A DNA stretch of 64,000 nucleotides from Hyphomicrobiales bacterium (GTDB lineage Bacteria; Pseudomonadota; Alphaproteobacteria; Rhizobiales; Xanthobacteraceae). The translations under genes and the position numbers were made by a program. Each line of letters begins with the position of its first letter. Position 1 is the stretch's first letter. Below are positions 12,196 to 21,348 of this stretch, piece by piece. The stretch is taken from the NCBI GenBank assembly GCA_016185205.1, contig JACPOA010000035.1:1-64000 (forward strand), given 5' to 3'. Under the pieces are notes generated by a model. That model ran no database searches and had not been told where the DNA came from. It worked only from the letters and a program-made list of their open reading frames with translations.

Positions 12196-13160
12196 ACAAA
12201 CCGGCCACCCTGTTCAACCGGGTAGCGCTGATCGGCGTCGGGCTGATCGGCTCCTCGATCGCGCGCGCCGCGCGCGCGCAAGGCGCGGCAGGCTCGATCG
12301 TAGCCACCGCGCGCTCGCCGCAAACGCGCCGCCGCGTGGCCGAGCTCGGGCTGGCCGATCAGGTGGTGGAGAGCAATGCCGCCGCGGTTGAGGGGGCCGA
12401 TCTGGTCATCGTCAGCATTCCGGTCGGCGCCTGCGGCGCGGTGGCCGCGGAAATCGGCCCGCATCTTTCCCCCGGCGCGATCGTCTCCGATGTGGGCTCG
12501 GTCAAAGGCTCCGTTATTCGCGACATGGCCCCGCATCTGCCCAAGACCGTGCATTTCGTGCCCGCGCATCCGGTGGCCGGCACCGAATATTCCGGCCCCG
12601 ACGCGGGCTTTGCCGAATTGTTCGTGAACCGCTGGTGCATCCTGACGCCGCCCGAGGGCACCGACCCGAAAGCGGTGGACAGACTCGCCTCGTTCTGGCG
12701 CCTGCTCGGCGCCAATGTGGACACCATGACGCCCGATCACCACGATCTGGTGCTGGCCGTCACCAGCCATCTGCCGCATCTGATCGCCTACACCATCGTC
12801 GGCACCGCCGACGAGTTGCAGACCGTGACGCGCTCGGAAGTGCTCAAGTTCTCCGCCGGCGGCTTCCGCGACTTCACCCGCATCGCGGCCTCCGACCCGA
12901 CCATGTGGCGCGACGTGTTCCTCGCCAACAAGGACGCGGTGCTGGAAATGCTCGGGCGGTTCAACGAGGACGTCGCGGCGCTGACCAAGGCGATCCGGCG
13001 CGGCGACGGCGATACGCTGTTCCAGCATTTCGCGCGCACGCGCGCTATCCGCAAAGGCATCGTCGACATTGGCCAGGATTCAGCCACGCCGGATTTCGGC
13101 CGCCCGCATCCCGACCTGCCGCATGAGCCGCTGCCGAAGCCTTACGGCAGCGAGGACTAG
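12192..13160 (+). CDS. tyrC: Prephenate/arogenate dehydrogenase family protein
   Basis: A 322-residue NAD(P)-dependent oxidoreductase of the TyrA/TyrC family, which oxidatively decarboxylates prephenate or arogenate toward tyrosine. An N-terminal Rossmann motif [13 protein letters not shown] is followed by the catalytic His region ([14 protein letters not shown]). The start is TTG within the sequence TTGA that also contains the hisC stop, so translation is probably coupled. The last 4 bp overlap the convergent DUF2125 gene. Prephenate versus arogenate preference is not decidable here. Confidence 0.92.
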   Translation: MNKPATLFNRVALIGVGLIGSSIARAARAQGAAGSIVATARSPQTRRRVAELGLADQVVESNAAAVEGADLVIVSIPVGACGAVAAEIGPHLSPGAIVSDVGSVKGSVIRDMAPHLPKTVHFVPAHPVAGTEYSGPDAGFAELFVNRWCILTPPEGTDPKAVDRLASFWRLLGANVDTMTPDHHDLVLAVTSHLPHLIAYTIVGTADELQTVTRSEVLKFSAGGFRDFTRIAASDPTMWRDVFLANKDAVLEMLGRFNEDVAALTKAIRRGDGDTLFQHFARTRAIRKGIVDIGQDSATPDFGRPHPDLPHEPLPKPYGSED

Positions 13161-14281
13161 AATAGCGCCGGCGCGTTGCCGATCGGGATCGGTCCCAGAA
13201 AAATCCTGCCATCATCGAAGCGCAGCGGCAAAGCGACCGCGCGCTTGCCTTCGAGCGTCGTCTGTTCGCCCAGCAGATTGATGCCGGTCGCGATATTGGC
13301 GCCGGCCTGCTGGCGCGCGACATTGCCGAGGCCGGGGAGCAAGCGATCGAGCGCTCCCGATAGCTTGTCCACGGTCGGCGAGGCCTGCACCATCCGCTGC
13401 GCGTCGATCGAATTGAGAAACGACTCGATCCCGGCGACGGTGACGCGCAATTGGCCTTCCAGCCGGCCGCTCGGATTGAGCGACAGACTGCCGCTGCCGA
13501 CCGCGATGGTCTCGCCCTGCTGCAGGCGCGCCTGTGTGATGTCGATCTGCCCGCCGGCCGCCTGCAACTCGCGGAAGCGCACCGGCCACGGCTTGGGGGC
13601 GAAATCGTTCAAGCCGCGCAGCACCCCGGTAATGTCGGCATCGACCGGCGTCTCGGCGGCCGGATGCAAGCCCGGCGCGGATGTCTGGGCGAGCTGCAAA
13701 GCGATCTGGATCACCGGTTTGTTGGCGGCGGAGCCCTCGACGATACGGCCGTGGATTTCGATGTGCTTGGCGACCAGCAGGTGCTGCGGGTTGCCATTGC
13801 TGACGCGGTCGACCACCGGGCGGTCGAACACCAGCGACACGCGCTCCGGCGCCGCCGGCGTGCCGCGCACGCTTGAGCGGGCGAGCTTCCAGTTGACCAC
13901 GATGTTCGGCGCTTGCCCGAGATCGGCAATGGTGAGCGGCCCATGAAATTCGCTGATCAGCAAGGTGGGCTGATAGATCTGCGCGGCGATCAGGATGCCG
14001 CTGGATTTGATCTCGACCGGCGGCTGGTTGCTGCGCAACAGCGCCGACGCACGGTTGCAGTTCACCTCGATGCGGAACGGGTAGCCGCCGATGGTCTGCG
14101 TGCCGCAGGTGAAGTCGCGGCCGGACTTGGCTTCGCGCGCGCGCCAGCCCTCGAGGGTGGCTTCCGCCTTGCCGGAGGCATAGTGCCAGAGCCAGCTCCA
14201 GCCGCCGAACAGGACGGCGAACAAAATCAGCAGCGTGAGGTAGCGCCAGTTGCGTCGGCGTCCAATGCGGTCTGTGGCCAT
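13157..14281 (-). CDS. DUF2125 domain-containing protein
   Basis: A 374-residue protein with one N-terminal membrane helix (about 13-32) and a long extracytoplasmic domain of the alphaproteobacterial DUF2125 family. The family is predicted to be periplasmic or envelope associated, and its function is not established. The cysteines in DFTCGTQTIGGYPFRIEVNC, spaced 15 residues apart, are typical. It converges on tyrC with a 4-bp overlap, so it is its own transcription unit. Confidence 0.85.
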   Translation of the reverse strand: MATDRIGRRRNWRYLTLLILFAVLFGGWSWLWHYASGKAEATLEGWRAREAKSGRDFTCGTQTIGGYPFRIEVNCNRASALLRSNQPPVEIKSSGILIAAQIYQPTLLISEFHGPLTIADLGQAPNIVVNWKLARSSVRGTPAAPERVSLVFDRPVVDRVSNGNPQHLLVAKHIEIHGRIVEGSAANKPVIQIALQLAQTSAPGLHPAAETPVDADITGVLRGLNDFAPKPWPVRFRELQAAGGQIDITQARLQQGETIAVGSGSLSLNPSGRLEGQLRVTVAGIESFLNSIDAQRMVQASPTVDKLSGALDRLLPGLGNVARQQAGANIATGINLLGEQTTLEGKRAVALPLRFDDGRIFLGPIPIGNAPALF

Positions 14282-14428
14282 GAGGGGTTTAACACCTGCC
14301 GAATGCGGCGTTTCTAGGCCGCAGCCTGGGCCTTTGGGCTTCGAACGGGTTGCTTAGCGGCATTCGGCCTGATACGCGAGCGCTAGTCGCCGGGCCCTGT
14401 CAACGACGCGGTCTATTTCCAAAACACC

Positions 14429-14998
14429 ATGAACACCAAAATCGACCAAAGCGGCGAAGACCTGTGGGTTTTCGGCTACGGATCGCTGATGTGGCGGCCG
14501 GGATTCGCCTTCCGGGAGCGGCGCAATGCCCGCCTGGTCGGCGCCCACCGGGCGCTCTGCGTCTATTCCTTCGTGCATCGCGGCACGCCCGACCGGCCCG
14601 GCCTGGTGCTCGGCCTCGACCGCGGCGGCAATTGCCGCGGCACCGCCTACCGGGTGGCCGCCGCCAAGCGCACCGAGACGATCGACTATCTGCGCGCGCG
14701 CGAGCAGGTCACCATGGTCTATCGCGAGACTTGGCGGCGGGTCTGGCTCGACGACGACCCGCAGCAAAGCGTTCATGCGCTTTGCTACATGGTGGACCGC
14801 GGCCACCGGCAATATGCCGGCCGCCTCAGCCTGGCCGAGCAGCTGCATTACATCCGCCAGGGTCACGGACGCTCGGGCGCCTGCCGCGACTATGTGCTGG
14901 CGGCGGTGAAGGAGCTGGAGGCGCTCGGTTGCCGCGACGCCGAGTTGCACAGGCTGGGCGAGCGGCTCAAAGGCGTGCACGAGTCGGCCAAGGATTGA
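14429..14998 (+). CDS. Gamma-glutamylcyclotransferase, ChaC type
   Basis: A 189-residue cytoplasmic enzyme of the ChaC family that cleaves the gamma-glutamyl bond of glutathione, giving 5-oxoproline and Cys-Gly. The substrate loop VFGYGSLMWRPGF is at residues 14-26 and the likely catalytic glutamate is in LRAREQ near residue 92. Length and motif order match ChaC rather than small GGCT proteins. It is monocistronic. Confidence 0.9.
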   Translation: MNTKIDQSGEDLWVFGYGSLMWRPGFAFRERRNARLVGAHRALCVYSFVHRGTPDRPGLVLGLDRGGNCRGTAYRVAAAKRTETIDYLRAREQVTMVYRETWRRVWLDDDPQQSVHALCYMVDRGHRQYAGRLSLAEQLHYIRQGHGRSGACRDYVLAAVKELEALGCRDAELHRLGERLKGVHESAKD

Positions 14999-15066
14999 AC
15001 CGCCTCGACGACCGGTGTCGGCCGAATTATCATCGGCCTTGGCGTTATAACCGCTAGGGGGCCACG

Positions 15067-15645
15067 ATGCGTCGTCTGCTGCCGCTGGCCGCGATGTTGC
15101 TGTTCACTGCGTGGGCGACCTCGCCGGCAATCTCCGCCGACGACAAGGATCGCGTGATCTGCTTCTCGCTCGGCAGCGAGAACTACAAGGATGCGAACAA
15201 ATTCGATCCCGGGCTGAATGCCTGCACCCGCATGATCAATTCCGGACGCTTCAAGGACAAGGCGCTGGCGGCGATCTATCGCGCGCGCGGCAGCTGGAAG
15301 CAGAAGAAGGGCGAGCTGGACGCCGCGCTCGCCGACTATGGCATCTCGATCCGCATCGAACCGGACAACGTCGAAAGCTACGACTACCGCGCCGACGTCT
15401 ATCAGCAGCAGGGCGAGTTCGACCGCGCGATCGAGGACTACAACCGATCTTCGCGCATCGATCCGACCTATGCGGCGGCCTATTACAGCCGCGGACTGAT
15501 CTACGAGAAGAAAGGCGACATCGCCCAGGCGCGCGCCGAATACAATTCGGCCCTTGCCGTGCCGACCGTCAACCGCATCGCGCAATGGGCGCAGAACAAT
15601 GCGCGGGCGCGGCTGAAGGCGCTGGCGGAAGACACCCAGAAATAA
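15067..15645 (+). CDS. Exported TPR-repeat protein
   Basis: 192 residues with a signal peptide ending near ISA (residue 25) and three tetratricopeptide units (about 65-170, for example ALADYGISIRIEPDNVESY). TPR proteins of this kind are periplasmic scaffolds; no enzyme domain is present. The AGGGGG Shine-Dalgarno is six bases before the ATG. Partner unknown. Confidence 0.8.
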   Translation: MRRLLPLAAMLLFTAWATSPAISADDKDRVICFSLGSENYKDANKFDPGLNACTRMINSGRFKDKALAAIYRARGSWKQKKGELDAALADYGISIRIEPDNVESYDYRADVYQQQGEFDRAIEDYNRSSRIDPTYAAAYYSRGLIYEKKGDIAQARAEYNSALAVPTVNRIAQWAQNNARARLKALAEDTQK

Positions 15646-15654
15646 CCGCGACCG

Positions 15655-16440
15655 TCAGCGTGCGGCTTTCGCCTTCGGCTTGCGCTTGGCTTTCGCTTTC
15701 GGCTTGGCCTTCGTCTTGGTTCTGGTTTCAGCTTCTGCAATCAAGCGTGCCGTCGCCGTCTCGATGTCGTGTTGCAGCCGCTTGAAAAAGACATCCTTCG
15801 CGAGGCCCGGCGGAATCGGGTCGAGAAACTCCAGCACGACCGTTCCCGGCCGCATGCGAATCGAGCGGCGCGGCCAGAACAGGCCGGAATTGAGCGCGAC
15901 CGGAACGCAGGGCACGCCCTCCGTGGCGTAAAGATGGGCGACGCCGAACTTGTAGCGCGGCTCGGCGCCGGCCGGCCGCCGCGTGCCCTCCGGGAAAATG
16001 AGGAGCTGGCGCCCTTCGGCAAGCTCGATGCGCGCACGCTCGGCCATGGCGATGAGCGCCTGCGATCCGCCGCCGCGATCGACCGGGATCATGCGGCCCT
16101 TGATGGTGAGCCAGCCGAAGATCGGGATCCACTGCAATTCGCGCTTGAGGATGAACACCGGATTGCCGAACAGCGGCACCAGCGAAAAAGTTTCCCAGGC
16201 CGACTGGTGCTTGACGGCGACGATGGCCGCGCCTTGCGGAATATTGTCGCGGCCACGTACCTCGTAATCGATGCCGGCGACGAGGCGCAGCAGCGCCAGG
16301 TTGGTTCGACCCCATGACCGCGCCACCGCGATGATCGCACGATAGGGCATGAAGAAGGTCGGCAGCCCAATCAGCAGATGGAGCACGGTGTTCAGATAGA
16401 ACAGCACGTTGAAAGCGATCGAACGAACGAGTGTCAGCAC
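15655..16440 (-). CDS. plsC: 1-acyl-sn-glycerol-3-phosphate acyltransferase (PlsC family)
   Basis: A 261-residue membrane-associated acyltransferase that makes phosphatidic acid from lysophosphatidic acid. An N-terminal membrane helix is followed by the active-site box HQSAWE (an HX4E form of HX4D) near residue 76 and the glycerol-phosphate motif EGTRR near 150. The C-terminal 25 residues are a Lys/Ala/Pro run that is not part of the fold. The start is GTG with AAGGAG six bases upstream; the gene begins 10 bp after the ydcF-like stop, so ftsE-ftsX-ydcF-plsC form one unit. Confidence 0.92.
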   Translation of the reverse strand: MLTLVRSIAFNVLFYLNTVLHLLIGLPTFFMPYRAIIAVARSWGRTNLALLRLVAGIDYEVRGRDNIPQGAAIVAVKHQSAWETFSLVPLFGNPVFILKRELQWIPIFGWLTIKGRMIPVDRGGGSQALIAMAERARIELAEGRQLLIFPEGTRRPAGAEPRYKFGVAHLYATEGVPCVPVALNSGLFWPRRSIRMRPGTVVLEFLDPIPPGLAKDVFFKRLQHDIETATARLIAEAETRTKTKAKPKAKAKRKPKAKAAR

Positions 16441-16450
16441 GGGTGCTCCT

Positions 16451-17062
16451 TCACGCGGCGGTGTCGGGATCGAGTTGCATGCGCGTGAGCGCGAACAGGT
16501 ATTTCAGATATTCCGCGGCCAGGAAACGCGCGGTGTCGAAGTTCGACCACCAGGGTTCGGCCTTCACCTTCTCGGAGATCACCGGGAACGCAATCAAGGC
16601 GGCGTCGGGAAGCTGATGCGCGAGTTCGGCCATGGCGCGCGGCATATGCCAGTTCGAGGTCACCACGATCAGCGAGTTGAAATTATGCTGGCGCGCCCAA
16701 CGTTTGGTTTCCAGCGCGTTGCCCAAGGTGTTGAGCGCCGACTTGTCGAGGTCGATGCAGCAGGTGAAGAACTTGGAATAGAGCGGCGTCAGCCGCGCGA
16801 TCTCGCGCGCGCTGGTGGCGCGGTGCACGCCGGTGATCAGCAGCCGTTTGCCGCGCTCCGCCGCCAGCAATTCGATCGCGTCCGGAATGCGCGAGGCGGC
16901 ACCGGTCAGCACCACGATGCCGTCGGCCTTGCGGTCCTTCGACACGTCCTCGACCGGGATAGTCCAGGCGAACCAGATGAACCCAGCCGCCAGCAGCAGC
17001 GATCCGACCACGCCGATGAACATGGTGACGAAGCCGATCCAGCGGGCGAAGCCTTCGAACAT
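16451..17062 (-). CDS. YdcF/SanA-family (DUF218) membrane protein
   Basis: 203 residues: one N-terminal transmembrane helix (about 8-33) and a DUF218 domain (IVVLTGAASRIPDAIELL; VVTSNWHMPRAM). Relatives (SanA, ElyC, YdcF) act in envelope integrity or lipid-carrier metabolism, but the biochemistry is unsettled. The start codon shares one base with the ftsX stop, which indicates translational coupling within the ftsEX operon. Confidence 0.87.
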   Translation of the reverse strand: MFEGFARWIGFVTMFIGVVGSLLLAAGFIWFAWTIPVEDVSKDRKADGIVVLTGAASRIPDAIELLAAERGKRLLITGVHRATSAREIARLTPLYSKFFTCCIDLDKSALNTLGNALETKRWARQHNFNSLIVVTSNWHMPRAMAELAHQLPDAALIAFPVISEKVKAEPWWSNFDTARFLAAEYLKYLFALTRMQLDPDTAA

Positions 17063-18024
17063 CAGTCAATCGCCTCCAGCGTCCGGTTGACCGTTTGCCG
17101 CGACGTGATCGCCGTCACCGCCGCGATCAGCACGACTTGTCCGAGCACCGCGATATAGCCGGCGACGCCGATCGAGAACGACCCGAACAGCGCCGCGGTC
17201 TGGTCGCCCCCGGCCGTGCCGATAAACCACTGGCTGATCGCACTGGCCAGCGCGAACAGCACGATGGCCGCGCCGCCGCCGATGGCGCCGCCTTCCAGGC
17301 CGAGCATGAGAAAATGGCGCTGGAAATGGCCGGCGATGAAGCCGTTCTTGGCGCCGACGAAATGCAGCACCTCGATCACCGTCTTGTTGGTCGCCATCGC
17401 ACCCCTTGTGGCAAATGTGACCGACAGAACCGTGGCGGCGATCATCAATATCAGAATGCCGACGCCGGCGGCGACCGCGGTTCCGGCCATGGCGCGCATG
17501 CGGTCGATCCAGCCGCGGTGATCGTCGAGCGTGGCGCCCGGCACCTGCTCGGCCAGCATGCGCCGCAACTGCGGAATGTCGGGCGCGGCGCCGGGCGCGA
17601 TCTTGACCACGATCAGGCGCGGCACCGGCAGCGTGTCGAGCGACAGGCCGCTGCCGAGCCACGGTTCGAGCAGCTTGGTCGATTCATCCTTCGAGAAGGC
17701 GCGCACCTCGCCGATGCCGGGGAACGCGCGGGTCACCGTCGCCGCCTTGTCGACGGTGGCGTCGATATCGCGTCCGGGCGCCGGGATCACCTGGATGGTG
17801 ACTTCGCGCGCCACGTCCGACTGCCATTCGCTCGCCGCCCCGCTCACCAGAATCACCGCGCCGGTGGTGAGCGAGGCCAGGAACGTCATGATGGCGACCA
17901 CCGCGACCAGCGCGCGCCCGGAGATCGATTGGCGCGGCACCAGCGGCGTATCGAAGCGCGGCAGCGCCCCGCCCGGCATGCGCGGCGACGCCGTCAAATC
18001 GTCTTGGTTTGTTTCTGTCATCAT
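17062..18024 (-). CDS. ftsX: Cell division protein FtsX
   Basis: A 320-residue permease-like subunit of FtsEX, which couples divisome ATPase activity to periplasmic peptidoglycan hydrolases. There are four predicted membrane helices: one near residues 35-60 followed by the extracytoplasmic loop, and three in the C-terminal half. The M23 peptidase at 1411 is a conceivable target but not linked. It lies downstream of ftsE, separated by a palindromic repeat (18039-18087) that is unusual inside this normally tight pair. Confidence 0.92.
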   Translation of the reverse strand: MMTETNQDDLTASPRMPGGALPRFDTPLVPRQSISGRALVAVVAIMTFLASLTTGAVILVSGAASEWQSDVAREVTIQVIPAPGRDIDATVDKAATVTRAFPGIGEVRAFSKDESTKLLEPWLGSGLSLDTLPVPRLIVVKIAPGAAPDIPQLRRMLAEQVPGATLDDHRGWIDRMRAMAGTAVAAGVGILILMIAATVLSVTFATRGAMATNKTVIEVLHFVGAKNGFIAGHFQRHFLMLGLEGGAIGGGAAIVLFALASAISQWFIGTAGGDQTAALFGSFSIGVAGYIAVLGQVVLIAAVTAITSRQTVNRTLEAID

Positions 18025-18038
18025 ATGTTCTTTTACTT

Positions 18039-18087
18039 GCGCATGATCTTATCCGAAAACCGGTACCCACTTTTCGGGATCATGCGC
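18039..18087. repeat. 49-bp interspersed palindrome between ftsE and ftsX
   Basis: The arms GCGCATGATC (18039-18048) and GATCATGCGC (18078-18087) flank an inner CCGAAAACCGG / CCACTTTTCGG core. Near-identical copies are at 44780-44828 and, expanded, at 62229-62385. It touches the ftsE stop codon. Confidence 0.85.
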
Positions 18088-18746
18088 TAGTCGTAAATAT
18101 GCAGCCGGCCGTCATGCAGCACCAGCCGGCGCGCATCGTACTGGTCCATCAGCGCGATGTCGTGGGTGGCGATCACCACCGAGGTGCCCGACTTGTTGAG
18201 CTCGATGAACAACCGCAGCAGCCGCTGCGCCAATGTCGGATCGACATTGCCGGTCGGCTCGTCGGCGAGCAGCAATTGCGGCCGCGCGATCACCGCGCGC
18301 GCGATGGCCGCGCGCTGCTTCTCGCCGCCCGAGAGCACCGGCGGCAGCGCCCACATGCGCTCGCCGAGATCGACCCAACGCAACAGCTCGATCACCTCGT
18401 CGCGGTAGCTGTCCTCGGGCCGCCCCATCACGCGCAGCGGCAGCGCGACGTTCTCGTAAGTGGTCATGTGGTCGAGCAGGCGGAAATCCTGGAACACGAT
18501 GCCGATGCGCCGGCGCAACGTCGCCACCGCGTCGCGCGACAGCGTCGCCACGTCGTGGCCGAACTGGGTGATCAGCCCGCGCGTCGGCTTGAGCGAGAGA
18601 AACAGCAGGCGCAGCAGCGAGGTCTTGCCGGCGCCGGACGGCCCGGTCAGGAACTGGAAGGAATGCGGCTCGATGCGGAACGTGAGGTCGCGCAGGACCT
18701 CCGGCCCGAGGCCGTAGCGCAAGCCGACATTCTCGAATCGGACCAC
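18087..18746 (-). CDS. ftsE: Cell division ATP-binding protein FtsE
   Basis: The 219-residue ABC ATPase of the FtsEX complex at the inner face of the division site. Walker A GPSGAGKTSLL is near residue 36, the ABC signature LSGGEKQRAAIARA near 140, and Walker B LLLADEPTGNVDP near 160. Length is normal. It is the first gene of the ftsE-ftsX-ydcF-plsC unit and is transcribed away from the zinc-ribbon gene at 18999. Confidence 0.95.
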   Translation of the reverse strand: MVRFENVGLRYGLGPEVLRDLTFRIEPHSFQFLTGPSGAGKTSLLRLLFLSLKPTRGLITQFGHDVATLSRDAVATLRRRIGIVFQDFRLLDHMTTYENVALPLRVMGRPEDSYRDEVIELLRWVDLGERMWALPPVLSGGEKQRAAIARAVIARPQLLLADEPTGNVDPTLAQRLLRLFIELNKSGTSVVIATHDIALMDQYDARRLVLHDGRLHIYD

Positions 18747-18998
18747 GCCCCTCTCCGATCAATCCCGTTTGAGGCCCCCTGCCGCGACCCCAGGTGCCCA
18801 AAGATCGCGTGCCCCCTCAAAGCCGTCCAGGGGCCCCCGCATAGGCCGGAAACTGCGCTTTTACAGGATTATCACGGCGCCGCCAGAGCTGCTGGAGCGG
18901 AAATCCGCTGTTTTCGCCCCACCCCCGAGCCGGCCATGGTTTCCGGTCCATTAACGGACGGCTGGTAGGTTTTCCGCGACCCAAATGCCACAAATGCC

Positions 18999-19976
18999 AT
19001 GTTGATTGTCTGTCCGAGCTGCGCCACGTCCTACATGATCGACCCGGCCTCAGTCGGACCGGGCGGCCGCACCGTGCGTTGCGCGCGCTGCAAGACCACC
19101 TGGTTCGCCGGCGGGCCGAAATCCGCCCCCGAAGTGACCGCCTTCGTCGACGGCGTGATCAGGGAAGCCGAAACGCAGTCGGCCGGCGCCCCGGGATCGG
19201 CATCCCATTCCGCCGATGCCGCAGCCGACAACGCGCCGCGGGCGGCCGACAATTTTGCCGGCGAGCCGTCCGAACCCTTGCCGGAACCGCCCTTCGTCGC
19301 GCCTAAGCCAGAACCGGCACCGCCGGTCGAGCAGGCCCCGCACCACACCGACCTCGTGCCGCGCGACCCCATCGCGCCGGAACCGGTCGCCATCACCGAT
19401 TCGCCGTCGCTGGTGCCGCCGATCGAACACGCGGCCACGCCGGCGGCGGCCCATGCCGAAATCGACCACGACGAGATCGAAACTTTCGCCGCGCGCCGCC
19501 AGCGCTTGAAGGCGCGCCGCCTGCAGGCGCGCAAGTCGTCGCGCTGGACCGCGCTCATACTTTTGCTGTTCGCCTTCAACGTGGCGCTGGTCGGCGCGCG
19601 CCACGAGGTGGTGCGCTATTTGCCGCAGACCGCTTCGCTGTTCGCCGCGATCGGCCTGCCGGTCAATCTGCGCAACCTGAAATTCGACAACGTGCGGATT
19701 TCCAAGGAAGGGCAGGACGGCGTCAGCATCCTGATCATCGAAGGCAGCATCGTGAGCACCGCCAGCAAGCCGACCGAGGTGCCGCGCCTGCGCTTCGCCG
19801 CGCGCAACGCCACCGGGCAGGAAGTCTACACCTGGACCGCGCAGCCGAGCCGCAGCATTCTCGATGCCGGCGAACGCCTCGACTTCAGCAGCCGTCTGCC
19901 CTCGCCGCCGGCCGAGGCCAGCGACATCATGGTGCGCTTCTTCAATTCCCAGGACGCGGTCGCCGGAGCGAAGTAA
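18999..19976 (+). CDS. MJ0042-type zinc-ribbon / DUF3426 membrane protein
   Basis: 325 residues. The N-terminus is an MJ0042 zinc ribbon (CPSCATSY...VRCARCKTTW, two CxxC pairs, residues 5-35), followed by a Pro/Ala/Glu-rich linker (about 45-175), a transmembrane helix near 187-207 and a C-terminal DUF3426-like domain. The order suggests a cytoplasmic ribbon and an extracytoplasmic C-terminal part. Function is unknown; in Rhizobiales the family is typically found next to ftsE and a response regulator, as here. Confidence 0.85.
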   Translation: MLIVCPSCATSYMIDPASVGPGGRTVRCARCKTTWFAGGPKSAPEVTAFVDGVIREAETQSAGAPGSASHSADAAADNAPRAADNFAGEPSEPLPEPPFVAPKPEPAPPVEQAPHHTDLVPRDPIAPEPVAITDSPSLVPPIEHAATPAAAHAEIDHDEIETFAARRQRLKARRLQARKSSRWTALILLLFAFNVALVGARHEVVRYLPQTASLFAAIGLPVNLRNLKFDNVRISKEGQDGVSILIIEGSIVSTASKPTEVPRLRFAARNATGQEVYTWTAQPSRSILDAGERLDFSSRLPSPPAEASDIMVRFFNSQDAVAGAK

Positions 19977-20344
19977 TGGCAAAAATTCTGATTGCCGAAG
20001 ACGACGACGCCGTTCGCAGCCTCGTGCTGCGCGCGCTCGGCGAGGACGGCCATGACTTGACCGCGACCGCCGACGGCGTCGCCGCGCTCGAAGCGCTCGA
20101 CCGGCACAACGGCGATTTCGACCTGCTGCTGACCGACGTTAAAATGCCGACCATGGACGGCATCGCGCTGGCGCTGGCCGCCGGACGCGGACATCCGGAA
20201 GTCGCGATCATGTTGATGACCGGCTTCGCCGACCAGCGCGAGCGAGCGCGCGGGCTGGACGCGCTGGTGCATGACGTGATCTTCAAGCCGTTCTCGGTCG
20301 AGCAGATCAAGGGCGCCGTGCGCGAGGCGCTGGTGCAGCGGTAG
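19976..20344 (+). CDS. Single-domain response regulator (CheY/CpdR-like)
   Basis: 122 residues, receiver domain only: acidic pocket EDDD (residues 8-11), phospho-acceptor Asp in LLLTDVKMPTMDG near 53, switch Thr in LMTGF near 82 and Lys in FKPFS near 104. With no output domain it must act by protein contact, as DivK, CpdR or CheY do; which of these it resembles most needs a phylogeny. The start overlaps the preceding stop by one base (TAATG), so it is translated with the zinc-ribbon protein. Confidence 0.88.
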   Translation: MAKILIAEDDDAVRSLVLRALGEDGHDLTATADGVAALEALDRHNGDFDLLLTDVKMPTMDGIALALAAGRGHPEVAIMLMTGFADQRERARGLDALVHDVIFKPFSVEQIKGAVREALVQR

Positions 20345-20951
20345 CGCTGCCACGTTTTCCGATTCGATTTTCAAACAGCCCGCCTTCGCTGCGCTTCGGC
20401 GCGGCAAGCCGCGCGGACATGCGTCATCGCCCGTATTCTTGGCGGCGCCGGGTACGCCGTAACCTTTCTTCGTCCCCCTCAAACATGAGGGGATGGCGCG
20501 CCGATCGGCGCAACCTTAACAGAGCACGCACCGTTGCCGGTAACGTGCGGGCGCCTCTCGGCGCGCCACCCGGACAACGTGTCCGGGCTTATTTGCGGCG
20601 GTTCTCCTTACGGCACCGGTCCGCGCTTTCAGGCGAGCAACCGGGCCCCACCTGTCAGCGAGCTCCTCGCGGCCGGTCTTAATGCCGGCGGGCGGAGGCC
20701 GGCGCCGCCCGGGGACTTGGGGGGTGCGTTCATCCCCCGCCCGCAGGCGCCGCATCCTGCTCCACCATCCGACGCCTCATGACAGCGCCCTCAATTGAGC
20801 AGGACGCGATCAATATAAGGGCGCCGGAAGGGGGGAGGATAACTTTTTTTCAGAGGCAATTTTTGTAAGTGGCGCTCGCGCTTAGCTGTCGGATAAGTTT
20901 TTTTGCGTTTTTTCACACCGCTCCATTCTCTGCTTATGGCTCGAGATGCCG
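20345..20951. other. Structured intergenic region, possible non-coding RNA
   Basis: About 600 bp with no convincing protein gene but many strong hairpins: 20399-20414 (GCGCGGC-aa-GCCGCGC), 20475-20492, 20498-20511 (perfect 14-bp palindrome), 20524-20548 and 20569-20587 (CCCGGAC-aacgt-GTCCGGG). An AT-rich stretch with T-runs follows at 20811-20910. On the minus strand a TTATATT near 20812-20818 could be a -10 for a transcript of about 400 nt. I checked for signatures of RNase P, tmRNA, SRP and cobalamin elements and found none. Confidence 0.45.
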
Positions 20952-21218
20952 TCATTCCTCGTCATGGCCGGGGTATCTTTGCTCCCGGCCGCGGCGCGGG
21001 CCGAGGCGGCTGAAGCTAGCGGCGTCGTGGCCGATCTCCAGCGCCGCCATATCGAGCAGATAGGCGGCGATGGTCAGCCCGGCACTGTCAGCGCGTTGCG
21101 CGAGCGCCAGCGCCTGGCAGCAGATGTCGTGCCGCACGTCCGCCTTGGACAGCTCGGAAATTGGCGGTCTGACGAGGAACGGCTTGGACCCCATCGGTTT
21201 TCCCCATGGCTGCGCCAT
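20952..21218 (-). CDS. Small conserved-type hypothetical protein
   Basis: 88 residues, no signal peptide or membrane helix. The C-terminal half is an amphipathic-helix region (LALAQRADSAGLTIAAYLL then DMAALE). Its GL-x4-YLL-x-M pattern matches the 63-residue protein downstream of luxI (35987-36178), which supports a real family of small helical proteins. The function is unknown. ATG 21218 is used; an internal ATG eight codons later is possible. Confidence 0.55.
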   Translation of the reverse strand: MAQPWGKPMGSKPFLVRPPISELSKADVRHDICCQALALAQRADSAGLTIAAYLLDMAALEIGHDAASFSRLGPRRGREQRYPGHDEE

Positions 21219-21348
21219 GCTGCGCGGGCGCTGCGGCGCCCGGGCGCAATGTGGTAGCTTTCGTCGCGAGGGGATTCTCGAATCCGCCCTGCAACGTTGG
21301 ATAGAGCGACGCGAAGGTTGAAACTACCCTATTGGATATTTACAGTAG

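Noticed and set aside
20345..20951. RNase P, tmRNA, SRP RNA or cobalamin riboswitch
   Set aside because: The GAGGAAAGTCCGGGC core of RNase P, a tmRNA tag or T-arm, the SRP GGAAGGAAGCAGC motif and the B12-box were each searched by eye on both strands and not found.
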